This document shows positions 7,424 through 13,803 of a DNA stretch of 13,803 nucleotides, one piece after another. Source of the DNA: Ignavibacteriaceae bacterium (lineage in GTDB: Bacteria > Bacteroidota > Ignavibacteria > Ignavibacteriales > Ignavibacteriaceae). How positions within the stretch are numbered: position 1 is the first letter of the stretch; every line of letters begins with the position of its first letter. The stretch covers positions 1 through 13,803 of the forward strand of contig JARLHB010000503.1 in NCBI GenBank assembly GCA_031292465.1, given 5' to 3'. The notes below the pieces were generated by a model. It saw only the letters and a program-made list of their open reading frames with translations. It had not been told where the DNA came from and ran no database searches. The translations under genes and the position numbers were made by a program.

Positions 7424-7439
7424 GTTTTTGTTATAGTAT

Positions 7440-8723
7440 TTATTTAATCCTTATACTTACAGCGTTTTTATGAGCCTGAAGTCCCTCAACCTCCGCTAAA
7501 GTTTCTACAGTGTTTGAAATATTTTTCAAACCTTCTTTGCTTAATTTCTGAAAAGTAATTGCCTTCATAAATGCCTCAACAGAGACGCCTCCGTATGTCT
7601 TCGCATAGCCGTATGTCGGCAGCGAATGGTTTGTTCCCGATGCATAATCGCCCGCACTTTCAGGTGAATACTGGCCAAGGAAAACCGAACCGGCGTTAAT
7701 TATATTCACGGTATAACTTTCAGAGTTCTCTGCATTAACAATTAGATGTTCAGGCGCATATTTATTGCTGAATTCTATAGCTTTGCTTATATCAGGGGTA
7801 ATTAAGACAAAAGAATTTTCCAATGCCTTTGAAGCATAATTTTTCCTGGGGAGCAGTTCAAGCTGGTTTACTAATTCAAGTTCAATATTGTTAGCCATCT
7901 CCAGGGTTGTTGTAATTAATACAACCTGGGAATCAGCCCCGTGTTCTGCCTGTGAAAGCAAATCAGCGGCAACAAAGGCCGGATTAGCATATGAGTCTGC
8001 AATTACCAGCACTTCGCTCGGCCCGGCAGGCATATCAATGGAGCAGCCGTCTGAATCCATGCTTACCAATAATTTTGCGGCAGTAACATACTGGTTGCCT
8101 GGCCCGAAAATTTTATTTACCTTCGGGATAGAATTGTCTCCGTAAGCCATTAGGCCAATTGCCTGCGAGCCGCCTACTTTATAAAATTCATCAACTCCGC
8201 AAAGCTTTGCTGCAAACAGGAGCGGTAAATTTATTTTATTGTTCTTTGAAGGCGAACAGGCAATCACCCTCCGGTTACCTGCAATTTTAGCCGGTATTCC
8301 AAGCATCAGCATTGTTGAAGGAAGCACGGCACTGCCGCCCGGTATATAGAGGCCAACGTTATCTATTGCCCTGAATTCCCTGGCGCAGCTTACTCCCGTC
8401 ATCGTTTCCGTTTCATATTTCCCGGGTAGTTGTTTAATGTGGAATTTTTCTATGTTGGCAAAGGCGGTTTTTATTGCGGATTTTATTTCTATATCAAGAT
8501 TCTTTTCAGCTTCATCAAATTCTTTCTTAGTAACCAGCACTTCTTCGCCTTCAAAACCGTCAAATTCTTTTGCATATTTTAAAGCAGCTTTTAACCCGTT
8601 TGATTTTATATCATTTAAAACAGGTTTAACAATATTAATTACCTTTTCAAGATTAATAGCGGGACGTTTTGTAAGCCCTGTTATTTCTTCTTCAGATAAT
8701 TTATTTAAGTAATATGTTCTCAT
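7440..8723 (-). CDS. hisD: Histidinol dehydrogenase
   Basis: Zinc enzyme carrying out the last two steps, NAD-dependent oxidation of histidinol to histidinal and then histidine. 427 residues, normal length. The residues matched to E. coli HisD all appear shifted by one: Gln258 and His261 (LLSQAEHGADSQV), Glu325-His326 (YAPEHLIV, acid-base pair), Asp359 (SAGDYASGTNH) and His418 (GLQAHKNAV), providing the zinc and catalytic ligands. The NAD site segments VGLYIPGG (123-130) and FGPGNQYVTAAK (206-217) are intact. The ATG overlaps the hisG stop as ATGA, so it is translationally coupled to hisG. A 105-nt repeat-rich gap follows before hisC. Confidence 0.98.
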   Translation of the reverse strand: MRTYYLNKLSEEEITGLTKRPAINLEKVINIVKPVLNDIKSNGLKAALKYAKEFDGFEGEEVLVTKKEFDEAEKNLDIEIKSAIKTAFANIEKFHIKQLPGKYETETMTGVSCAREFRAIDNVGLYIPGGSAVLPSTMLMLGIPAKIAGNRRVIACSPSKNNKINLPLLFAAKLCGVDEFYKVGGSQAIGLMAYGDNSIPKVNKIFGPGNQYVTAAKLLVSMDSDGCSIDMPAGPSEVLVIADSYANPAFVAADLLSQAEHGADSQVVLITTTLEMANNIELELVNQLELLPRKNYASKALENSFVLITPDISKAIEFSNKYAPEHLIVNAENSESYTVNIINAGSVFLGQYSPESAGDYASGTNHSLPTYGYAKTYGGVSVEAFMKAITFQKLSKEGLKNISNTVETLAEVEGLQAHKNAVSIRIK

Positions 8724-9586
8724 TGGATTAAATTTTCAATTGGTAATAAAAGTATTCCTGATGCACCAGCCGCTTTTAAGTCATCTATAATTTGCCAAAA
8801 ACTGTCTGATGGAATAACTGCATGAACCGCCAGCATATTATCCTCTGCAAGGTGCAGAACAGTAGGGCTTTTAAGCGAAGGAATTATATCAATAATTCTA
8901 TCAAGCGAGTTCTTCGGGATGTTCATCATTAAATATTTAGAAGAACGCGCCGTCATTACAGAGCGGATCCTCCGGCGTATGTCGGTCAGATATTCGTTCT
9001 TCTTTTCGTCTTTAAGAGATGCTTCGGCTGAAATCAGGACAGCTTCGGAATCGAAAACATGGAAGGATTTCTTCAGCTTATTCATCATTAAAGTATTGCC
9101 GGTAGAAACTATATCGCAGATTAAATCTGCAACGCCCAGGGATGGCGCTATTTCAACCGAACCGCTGAGCTCTATAATTTTCGCTTTAAGGTTCTTCGAT
9201 TTTAGAAAATCGTTTAAGATTTTAGGATAAGTAGTTGCAATCGTTTTTCCGTCGATATCTTCAATTTTCAAAAGTTCTTTATTTTCCGGATGGGCCATCA
9301 TTAAACTGCATCTTCCGAAGCCCAGCTTTTCAAGCACGCTTGAAGGTATCTGCTTTTCATAAATAACATCTTCACCGACTATGCCCACGTCTGCAACTCC
9401 GTCCTGTACATATTCGGGGATATCATCATCCCGGAGGAAAAGAATATCAAGAGGGAAGTTTCTTGCTGTTACAACAAGCCTTTCCGAGTAATTTTCTATA
9501 TCCATACCGCATAAACGAAGCAGTTCAAGCGACTTTTCCGTAAGGCGGCCTTTTTTCTGTAATGCTAATCTTAAATTTCCATTCAT
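8720..9586 (-). CDS. hisG: ATP phosphoribosyltransferase, long form
   Basis: First and committed step: joins ATP and PRPP to phosphoribosyl-ATP. 288 residues, matching the long, hexameric form that carries its own regulatory domain and needs no HisZ. The catalytic part (about 1-213) has LRLALQKKGRLTEKSLELL (5-23), DVGIVGEDV (66-74) and the PRPP loop ADLICDIVSTGNTL (153-166). The C-terminal part (about 214-288), including SSKYLMMNIP and VLHLAEDNMLAVHAVIPS, is the ACT-like domain that binds histidine for feedback inhibition. AAAGGA lies 9 nt before the ATG. It is the first structural gene after a leader peptide and terminator, so its expression is probably controlled by attenuation as well as the enzyme by feedback. 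Confidence 0.98.
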   Translation of the reverse strand: MNGNLRLALQKKGRLTEKSLELLRLCGMDIENYSERLVVTARNFPLDILFLRDDDIPEYVQDGVADVGIVGEDVIYEKQIPSSVLEKLGFGRCSLMMAHPENKELLKIEDIDGKTIATTYPKILNDFLKSKNLKAKIIELSGSVEIAPSLGVADLICDIVSTGNTLMMNKLKKSFHVFDSEAVLISAEASLKDEKKNEYLTDIRRRIRSVMTARSSKYLMMNIPKNSLDRIIDIIPSLKSPTVLHLAEDNMLAVHAVIPSDSFWQIIDDLKAAGASGILLLPIENLIQ

Positions 9587-9607
9587 TTAATTATGTCCTT
9601 TAAAAGC

Positions 9608-9630
9608 AAAAACCCCGACGTTTGCCGGGG
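9608..9630 (-). terminator. Intrinsic terminator of the his attenuator
   Basis: On the minus strand CCCCGGC-AAAC-GTCGGGG (9630 down to 9613) forms a 7-bp stem with one G-U pair and a four-base loop, followed directly by TTTTTGCTTTT. It lies between the leader peptide and hisG, 7 nt before the hisG Shine-Dalgarno, so it can only act on the operon's own transcript. The 5' arm is also complementary to the leader: TGCCGG at 9668-9673 pairs perfectly with CCGGCA at 9623-9628, which would prevent the terminator from forming. Confidence 0.9.
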
Positions 9631-9657
9631 TGATACTTCAATTTTTGTTATGATATT

Positions 9658-9726
9658 TCAACACAAACCGGCATAGTTATTCTTTTTATGATGATGATGC
9701 TGGGCTGTATGAATTTTTGTTGTCAT
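9658..9726 (-). CDS. hisL: his operon leader peptide (attenuation)
   Basis: A 22-codon reading frame, MTTKIHTAQHHHHKKNNY followed by AGLC and TGA. It has five histidines, four of them consecutive (codons 10-13, 9688-9699), all CAT. It precedes a terminator and hisG on the same strand, the classic arrangement in which a ribosome stalls at His codons when charged histidyl-tRNA is scarce. A stall there would leave TGCCGG (9668-9673) free to pair with the terminator's 5' arm; a ribosome reaching the stop codon would cover it and let the terminator form. No Shine-Dalgarno precedes the ATG. Histidine run, position and hairpin agree so well that chance is unlikely, although translation is not shown. 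Confidence 0.9.
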   Translation of the reverse strand: MTTKIHTAQHHHHKKNNYAGLC

Positions 9727-9754
9727 TTTTAAATTTATTATTTCTAATACTTTA

Positions 9755-9784
9755 CAAAAATAATTAAAAAACGGACAAATCAAA
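9755..9784 (-). promoter_or_regulatory. Candidate Bacteroidota-type promoter of the his operon
   Basis: On the minus strand TATTTTTG (9755-9762) fits the TAnnTTTG -7 element, and TTTG (9781-9784) lies 18 nt upstream, close to the -33 spacing of the Bacteroidota housekeeping sigma factor. Transcription would begin near 9748, about 20 nt before the leader peptide ATG. The region is AT-rich, so such matches can arise by chance; its position upstream of the leader is the main support. Confidence 0.5.
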
Positions 9785-9803
9785 ACCATAACCGGAACAA
9801 AAT

Positions 9804-9867
9804 CCAATAGATTTTTCATTATTCAGATAATGTAATTTTTTAGAAAATACCAGGCCCGGTCTATTGG
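9804..9867. promoter_or_regulatory. Branched inverted-repeat element in the divergent intergenic region
   Basis: CCAATAGA (9804-9811) and TCTATTGG (9860-9867) are perfect 8-bp inverted arms. Between them lie two smaller hairpins, CATTAT-TCAG-ATAATG (9817-9832) and ATTTT-TTAG-AAAAT (9835-9848). As RNA this could form a three-way junction in the 5' region of the CoA-binding gene; as DNA it lies just upstream of the candidate his promoter. It matches no riboswitch class I recognise, and small AT-rich hairpins are common by chance. Confidence 0.35.
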
Positions 9868-9919
9868 CTGTTAAATCCTGTATTTGTAAATTACTTCTGA
9901 AGATTATTAGGAGGAAAAG

Positions 9920-10372
9920 ATGGTAAAAAGGGAAATAGTTAATAGTTTTCTTTCCTGCCGGAAATTAGCAGTTGCCGGAGTATCCAGATCAGGCAAAAAA
10001 TTCGGAAACAGCGCATTAAAAGAACTTAAGAAAAAGGGTTATACAGTCTATCCTGTTAATCCGAATGCAAGTGAAATAGAAGGGGAAAAATGCTTTAACA
10101 GCCTGCTTGATTTAAGAGAGAAGGTAGACGGCGTAGTAGTTGTTGTTCCGCCGAATGAGTCGTTGAAGGTTGTAAAAGATGCTGTCTCTGCAGGTATAAA
10201 AAATATATGGCTGCAGCAGGGGGCCGAATCCGACGAAGCCATTTCCTTTTGCAGCGAAAACGGATTAAATGTGGTTTACGGGCAGTGTATTTTAATGTTT
10301 GCAGAACCTGCGGAATTTTTTCACCGGGCCCATAGATGGATAAGGGGAGTTACAGGCAAACTGCCTGCGTAA
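9920..10372 (+). CDS. CoA-binding domain protein (Rossmann fold, YccU-like)
   Basis: A 150-residue cytoplasmic protein of the CoA-binding family related to the nucleotide-binding domain of succinyl-CoA synthetase. The glycine-rich loop AVAGVSRSGKKFGNSALKEL (17-36) and the following YTVYPVNPNA (41-50) form the first Rossmann half. VVVVVPPNES (72-81), IWLQQGAES (96-104) and VYGQCILM (119-126) are characteristic later segments. The ending AEPAEFFHRAHRWIRG is longer than in the shortest relatives. The start is supported by a perfect AGGAGG at 9909-9914, 5 nt before the ATG. The gene is divergent from the his operon and stands alone, ending at a shared terminator. The physiological role of the family is not firmly known; a link to histidine synthesis is not suggested by the sequence. 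Confidence 0.9.
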   Translation: MVKREIVNSFLSCRKLAVAGVSRSGKKFGNSALKELKKKGYTVYPVNPNASEIEGEKCFNSLLDLREKVDGVVVVVPPNESLKVVKDAVSAGIKNIWLQQGAESDEAISFCSENGLNVVYGQCILMFAEPAEFFHRAHRWIRGVTGKLPA

Positions 10373-10419
10373 AAATTTTATTAATTAGGGTTACGTAGAA
10401 AATTAAAATACTGTTTAAA

Positions 10420-10451
10420 ATAAACACACCCTGCCTGCAGGGTGTGTTTAT
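10420..10451. terminator. Bidirectional hairpin terminator between convergent genes
   Basis: Arms 10420-10434 and 10437-10451 are a perfect 15-bp inverted repeat (arm ATAAACACACCCTGC) around CT. It lies 47 nt after the CoA-binding gene and 44 nt after the end of the tricorn-like gene on the other strand. T-rich sequence follows the stem in both directions (the arms themselves end in GTGTGTTTAT), so it can serve both genes. Confidence 0.85.
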
Positions 10452-10495
10452 CTTAATATTATCACTATTTTATTTTTGCGTAGTATGAATAAGAA

Positions 10496-13495
10496 TTATT
10501 TTTTCCATTCTGATTTAATTCCTTCAATAGCCCTGTCAAGCTGCGGGTCTTTTCCTTCAACCCGGTCTTTGAAAGTTGTATTCACGTATATATCAGGGCT
10601 AACGCCGTTTTTCTCTATGTCATTTCCATCTAATGTAAAGCATCCCCATGAAGGCAGCCTGTAAAAAGAGCCATCCACAAGCGATTTACCTGATGTAAAA
10701 ATAATCCACCTATATGTTTCCGTGCCTATTATCTTGCCAAGCTTCAATGCCTTGAATCCTGTTGATGTCATTTCCGCATCGCTTAGAGTTTGTTCATTTA
10801 CAAGCAAAACAATAGGATTGGCAGACGGAGAAAAATTCGGCTGTATGGCAAATTTTCCGTCTCTGTATTTCCACTTCAAATATGGCCGCTGGCTTAGGAA
10901 TTGAAGAACCTGGTTGTGAACATTGCCGCCGGTATTATATCTTAAATCAAGTATCAAACCTTCTTTATTTTGATTTCCTGATGTCATATCAACCATGAAT
11001 TTATTCAGGCTCCACGGCCCCATATCTTTCATATATACATAGGCTATTTTTTCGTTACTTTTTTCAGCAACGTATTTTTTATTATTATCTATCCATTCAT
11101 CATATAACTGACTTCGTAATGCGCCGGTGCTTTCAGGGTGGATTTTTATCTTAACTTCTTTTTCTCCTCTTTTAAAAGTAAGTGAAATTTCATCGCTGAA
11201 TGCAGGATTCAGAAAATAGAAATTCCTGTCAATGTTTTTATCAACAACTTTACCGTTCACTTCAGTGAGAACATCCCCCTTTTTTATATCTATTCCAGCT
11301 TTATCGGCAGGAGAATTTTTAATTACTCTATCCACAGTGTAAGGCATTTCGTTGTTGAAAAGAATGCCTGTAGCAAGAGCCTTTTCGCTGTAAAAGGTCT
11401 TTTCTTCCGTTCCTGAAGAATAGAAACCCTGGTGCGAAGAATTTAATTCACCCTGAAGATCGGTTAGTAAAGTACGTAGATTGTTCCTTGAAGTAATATA
11501 CGGCAGGAATGCAGCATAACGGTCTTTCATTTGTTCCCATTTAACACCGTGGAACTGATCATCATAATAATTTTCATCAAGATTTGCCCACGTTTCAAAA
11601 AACATTTCATTGAACTCGCTGCTTAAATCTTTATTAAAATTAAAATCGATATCAATTTTTTTAAGCTTACTGCCGTCAGGATCAAGCTCATTTATATTGC
11701 CCCCGGCAAGTGTGTAATACTTGGTTGTACCTTTGGCAACCTGAAAGTCGTTTATCCCGGAGCCGTCAATCTTTTTTGTCTCGGTTTTATCAAATGGCTT
11801 AAGAATAGTTTTCCAAATGGAAGCCTCATCCCCTTCCTGATTAGAAGTGTATAATACAATTGTTTCATCAGGTTTGGTTATAACAAATGGATTAAGCTGG
11901 TTGCCTTTTGCATTAGTTATTTGTTCCCACCGGTCTTCCATACCGTTAAAATCAATTTTTACATCAGTTTTGGAAGAATCTAATTTTTTCTCTTTACTAA
12001 AGAGTGTTTCGAATTTTGATGATTTAAATTCCTTATCAAATTTATCCAGAGCTATTCTGTAAATGTTAGCATTTTTATAACCGTACGGGTAGGAAGGCTG
12101 GTATCTGTCTGTTTCAAAATAAATATATTTACCGTCCGGGGACCAGAACGGGCTTGTCTCTGTTACTCCTGTATGAGTGATATTTACACTTTCTTTAGTC
12201 TCAATATTATAAAGGAAAATATCCTGTTCAAAACTTCTGAATGCCGTATAAAGTACATATTTATTATCAGGAGAGAAATATGGAGTAGAGTTGTCAAATC
12301 CCCAGAATTCATCCTTTACAATAGTCTCACTTTTTAATGATTTTAAATCAACAATGCGCAGTTCATCTCTCCCGCTTAAATATAGCCCCTTTGTTTTGTC
12401 TTTATTTAGAGAAATATTCCGGTTATTGCGGCCATCGGAAGTAATTTGTTTCTCTTCGGATGAACCATCGGCTTTAATAGTAAACAGGTTAAGCCATCCA
12501 TTAACGGTTTGGGTGAAGATAATATTAAGGCTGTCTGCCCAGAGCACCTCGGTAACACGCCCTTCGGGAAGTGTATTAAGCTGTTTTACATATTTGCCCT
12601 CAATGTCCGAAACAAATAATTCTCCGCGGGATATAAACGCTAATTTCTTCTGATCTGGCGATACGTCGAAGCCTGTAATTTTGTCTTTTACATTAAAACT
12701 TTGTTTTAGCCCCAGAGTATTATTAGCCGGCAGATATATTTGTACCTTCCCGGATTTATTAATAGCCACATTATATAAATATATCTGGTAATCTTTTTCA
12801 AAAACAACAAATCCGCCGTCTGCATTAACCTTAGGATTTTTAATTGCAGTATTGAACGATGTAAGCTGAACTGTTTGTCCGTTATCATCGAAGGAATACA
12901 AATTGTATTCATTGTTTGCCGAATCGGAAATAAAATATATCTTACCGTTTTTATCTACTGTAGGCCACAAGTCTTTGCCTATATATGTAGTTAATAATTT
13001 GTATTCGTTTGTTTTGGGATTAATCGACAAGTTATGCGGCCAGTTAAAATAGTTGTCAAATAATCTTACGGCAGTACCGCCGTTAATGGAAACCGTGTAA
13101 GTAGTCATTTCATTAAAACGGTCGGAAGTAAAATAAATTATTTTTGAATCCCAGGACCATGATGAAGCTCTGTTGCTTCCATCGCTGAAAGTAAGCTGTT
13201 TAATTGTTCCGCCTTCAAGCGGCATAACATAAAGATTTGCGTTGCCGTCCTGCCTGCCTGTAAATGCAAGCCATTTGCCGTCAGGAGAAACTATGGGGTC
13301 GGATTCGCGTCCGGACATCCCCGTTAAACGGAGCGCCCTGCCGCCATCTGCCGACACTGTCCATATATCATCATCATAACAGAAAATTATTGTTTTGCCG
13401 TCAGGCGTAAGGCATGGTTCGGAGGTAAAATAGATTTCATCTCCGGCTTTAATTATTGAAGTTAAAAAAATGAAAAGTAAAACTAATTTTTTCAT
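10496..13495 (-). CDS. Exported tricorn-type protease (S41 family) with beta-propellers and PDZ domain
   Basis: A 999-residue protein. Residues 1-17 (MKKLVLLFIFLTSIIKA) look like a signal peptide, so it acts outside the cytoplasm. Residues about 20-610 contain TolB/PD40-type propeller blades with repeated SPDGK-type turns (for example VSPDGKWLAFTG at 69-80, FSPDNKYVLYTAF at 407-419, WSPDGKYIYFETD at 451-463), corresponding to the two propellers of tricorn. The helical core domain follows, with GELNSSHQG (682-690) holding the Ser687-His688 pair. A PDZ domain spans about 700-790 (SPADKAGIDIKKGDVLTEVNGK). The S41 core has LDLRYNTGGNVH (849-860), nucleophile Ser905 in NEQTLSDAEM, and Glu961 in the EKNGVSPDIYV segment. 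All catalytic positions of tricorn are therefore present. Tricorn degrades peptides; the substrate here is unknown. The ATG has GGAG motifs just upstream. Confidence 0.93.
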   Translation of the reverse strand: MKKLVLLFIFLTSIIKAGDEIYFTSEPCLTPDGKTIIFCYDDDIWTVSADGGRALRLTGMSGRESDPIVSPDGKWLAFTGRQDGNANLYVMPLEGGTIKQLTFSDGSNRASSWSWDSKIIYFTSDRFNEMTTYTVSINGGTAVRLFDNYFNWPHNLSINPKTNEYKLLTTYIGKDLWPTVDKNGKIYFISDSANNEYNLYSFDDNGQTVQLTSFNTAIKNPKVNADGGFVVFEKDYQIYLYNVAINKSGKVQIYLPANNTLGLKQSFNVKDKITGFDVSPDQKKLAFISRGELFVSDIEGKYVKQLNTLPEGRVTEVLWADSLNIIFTQTVNGWLNLFTIKADGSSEEKQITSDGRNNRNISLNKDKTKGLYLSGRDELRIVDLKSLKSETIVKDEFWGFDNSTPYFSPDNKYVLYTAFRSFEQDIFLYNIETKESVNITHTGVTETSPFWSPDGKYIYFETDRYQPSYPYGYKNANIYRIALDKFDKEFKSSKFETLFSKEKKLDSSKTDVKIDFNGMEDRWEQITNAKGNQLNPFVITKPDETIVLYTSNQEGDEASIWKTILKPFDKTETKKIDGSGINDFQVAKGTTKYYTLAGGNINELDPDGSKLKKIDIDFNFNKDLSSEFNEMFFETWANLDENYYDDQFHGVKWEQMKDRYAAFLPYITSRNNLRTLLTDLQGELNSSHQGFYSSGTEEKTFYSEKALATGILFNNEMPYTVDRVIKNSPADKAGIDIKKGDVLTEVNGKVVDKNIDRNFYFLNPAFSDEISLTFKRGEKEVKIKIHPESTGALRSQLYDEWIDNNKKYVAEKSNEKIAYVYMKDMGPWSLNKFMVDMTSGNQNKEGLILDLRYNTGGNVHNQVLQFLSQRPYLKWKYRDGKFAIQPNFSPSANPIVLLVNEQTLSDAEMTSTGFKALKLGKIIGTETYRWIIFTSGKSLVDGSFYRLPSWGCFTLDGNDIEKNGVSPDIYVNTTFKDRVEGKDPQLDRAIEGIKSEWKK

Positions 13496-13606
13496 CTCCG
13501 CTCCGTAGTAATTTGAAAAGTAAGTTTGTCTTTAATTACACTTTGTGCAAATTGTGAAAGAGATAAATGCAACATATTAAAAGCAACAATTATAGTAGAT
13601 TTCCTA

Positions 13607-13719
13607 TATTTCAACCGCTCCCAGTAAAAGCTGTTCCCCTCCTTACTAAGCCTGCCTGTCCGGTAGGCAGGGAGGGGATTATCCCAAAGGGATGCCTATG
13701 GCAAGGGGAGGTCGAAATA
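13607..13719. repeat. 113-nt GC-rich intergenic element with imperfect terminal inverted repeats
   Basis: The ends pair as TATTTC-A-ACC-(GC)-TCCC (13607-13622) with GGGA-GGT-C-GAAATA (13706-13719). Inside are a CCCCTC/GAGGGG stem (13636-13641 with 13672-13677), ATCCC-AAA-GGGAT (13681-13693) and TGCC-TAT-GGCA (13693-13703). It is much richer in GC than the flanking DNA and has no reading frame. The pattern is that of a small dispersed non-autonomous repeat; a second copy is not present in this window, so dispersal is inferred. Confidence 0.6.
13651..13671. repeat. 21-nt palindrome inserted into the arm of another palindrome
   Basis: CCTGCCT (13651-13657) and AGGCAGG (13665-13671) are perfect arms around GTCCGGT. 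Removing exactly these 21 nt leaves CCCCTCCTT-ACT-AAGGAGGGG, a perfect 9-bp stem with a 3-nt loop. The simplest reading is that a small mobile-like palindrome inserted into an older one. Confidence 0.6.
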
Positions 13720-13803
13720 CGCAATATATTTATATAACCAAATATAATTCATACAACAGGCTAAATTAATTCTTTAATTATTTAAAAATAAATTATTTAT
13801 GAT

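Larger units (their letters stand above)
13496..13803. other. Non-coding region upstream of the tricorn-like gene
   Basis: No credible gene is seen in these 308 nt. The segment next to the gene (13496-13606) is AT-rich and should contain its promoter. A TATAAT on the minus strand at 13589-13594 has TTGAAA at 13609-13614, but the 14-nt spacer is short, so this is weak. The middle is the inverted-repeat element described separately. The last 84 nt are AT-rich with nothing recognisable. Confidence 0.6.

Noticed and set aside
9587..9760. T-box or other riboswitch upstream of hisG
   Set aside because: No T-box core sequence or known riboswitch pattern is visible, and the His-rich leader with its terminator explains the regulation fully.
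13246..13258. CCTGCCTGCCTG inside the tricorn-like gene as another copy of the 21-nt palindrome
   Set aside because: It lacks the inverted partner arm and encodes ordinary propeller residues, so it is most likely coincidence.
13607..13719. CRISPR repeat or insertion-sequence end
   Set aside because: No direct repeats with spacers and no transposase frame occur nearby; the structure is a single inverted-repeat element.

Overview
The window reads as a chromosomal segment of an AT-rich member of the Bacteroidota/Ignavibacteriota (FCB) group. The pointers are a complete his operon ending in a fused hisIE, a promoter resembling the Bacteroidota TTTG / TAnnTTTG pattern upstream of it, PilX/PilW/PilV-like surface proteins of a kind common in that group, and a secreted tricorn/S41 protease. 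The lineage is inferred from gene content; no rRNA or other marker is present.

Layout. (1) 46-2417, minus strand: three tightly packed genes for envelope proteins with one N-terminal membrane helix, resembling PilV-, PilW/PulJ- and PilX-type minor pseudopilins. (2) 2599-2636: a perfect 17-bp inverted repeat just after the last his gene. (3) 2642-9586, minus strand: hisG-hisD-hisC-hisB-hisH-hisA-hisF-hisIE, with 4- to 11-nt overlaps at four junctions and one 105-nt structured gap between hisD and hisC. (4) 9587-9919: the divergent regulatory region. It holds a his leader peptide gene (22 codons, four consecutive His codons), an intrinsic terminator between leader and hisG, a candidate promoter, and a separate inverted-repeat element. 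(5) 9920-10372, plus strand: a small CoA-binding Rossmann protein. (6) 10420-10451: a hairpin terminator shared by convergent genes. (7) 10496-13495, minus strand: a 999-residue exported tricorn-type protease. (8) 13496-13803: non-coding, with a 113-nt inverted-repeat element that carries a second palindrome nested inside it.

How the genes work together. HisG, HisIE, HisA, HisF/HisH, HisB, HisC and HisD cover the route from PRPP and ATP to histidine, except one step: no active histidinol-phosphate phosphatase is visible. The N-terminal ~110 residues of HisB look like a shrunken HAD phosphatase domain that has lost most catalytic motifs. The leader peptide and terminator imply that transcription of the operon is attenuated according to histidyl-tRNA supply.

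The best leads are the his attenuator in this lineage, the decayed phosphatase domain of HisB, and the palindrome-in-palindrome near the right end. No defence system, CRISPR array, transposase, tRNA or rRNA gene was seen.
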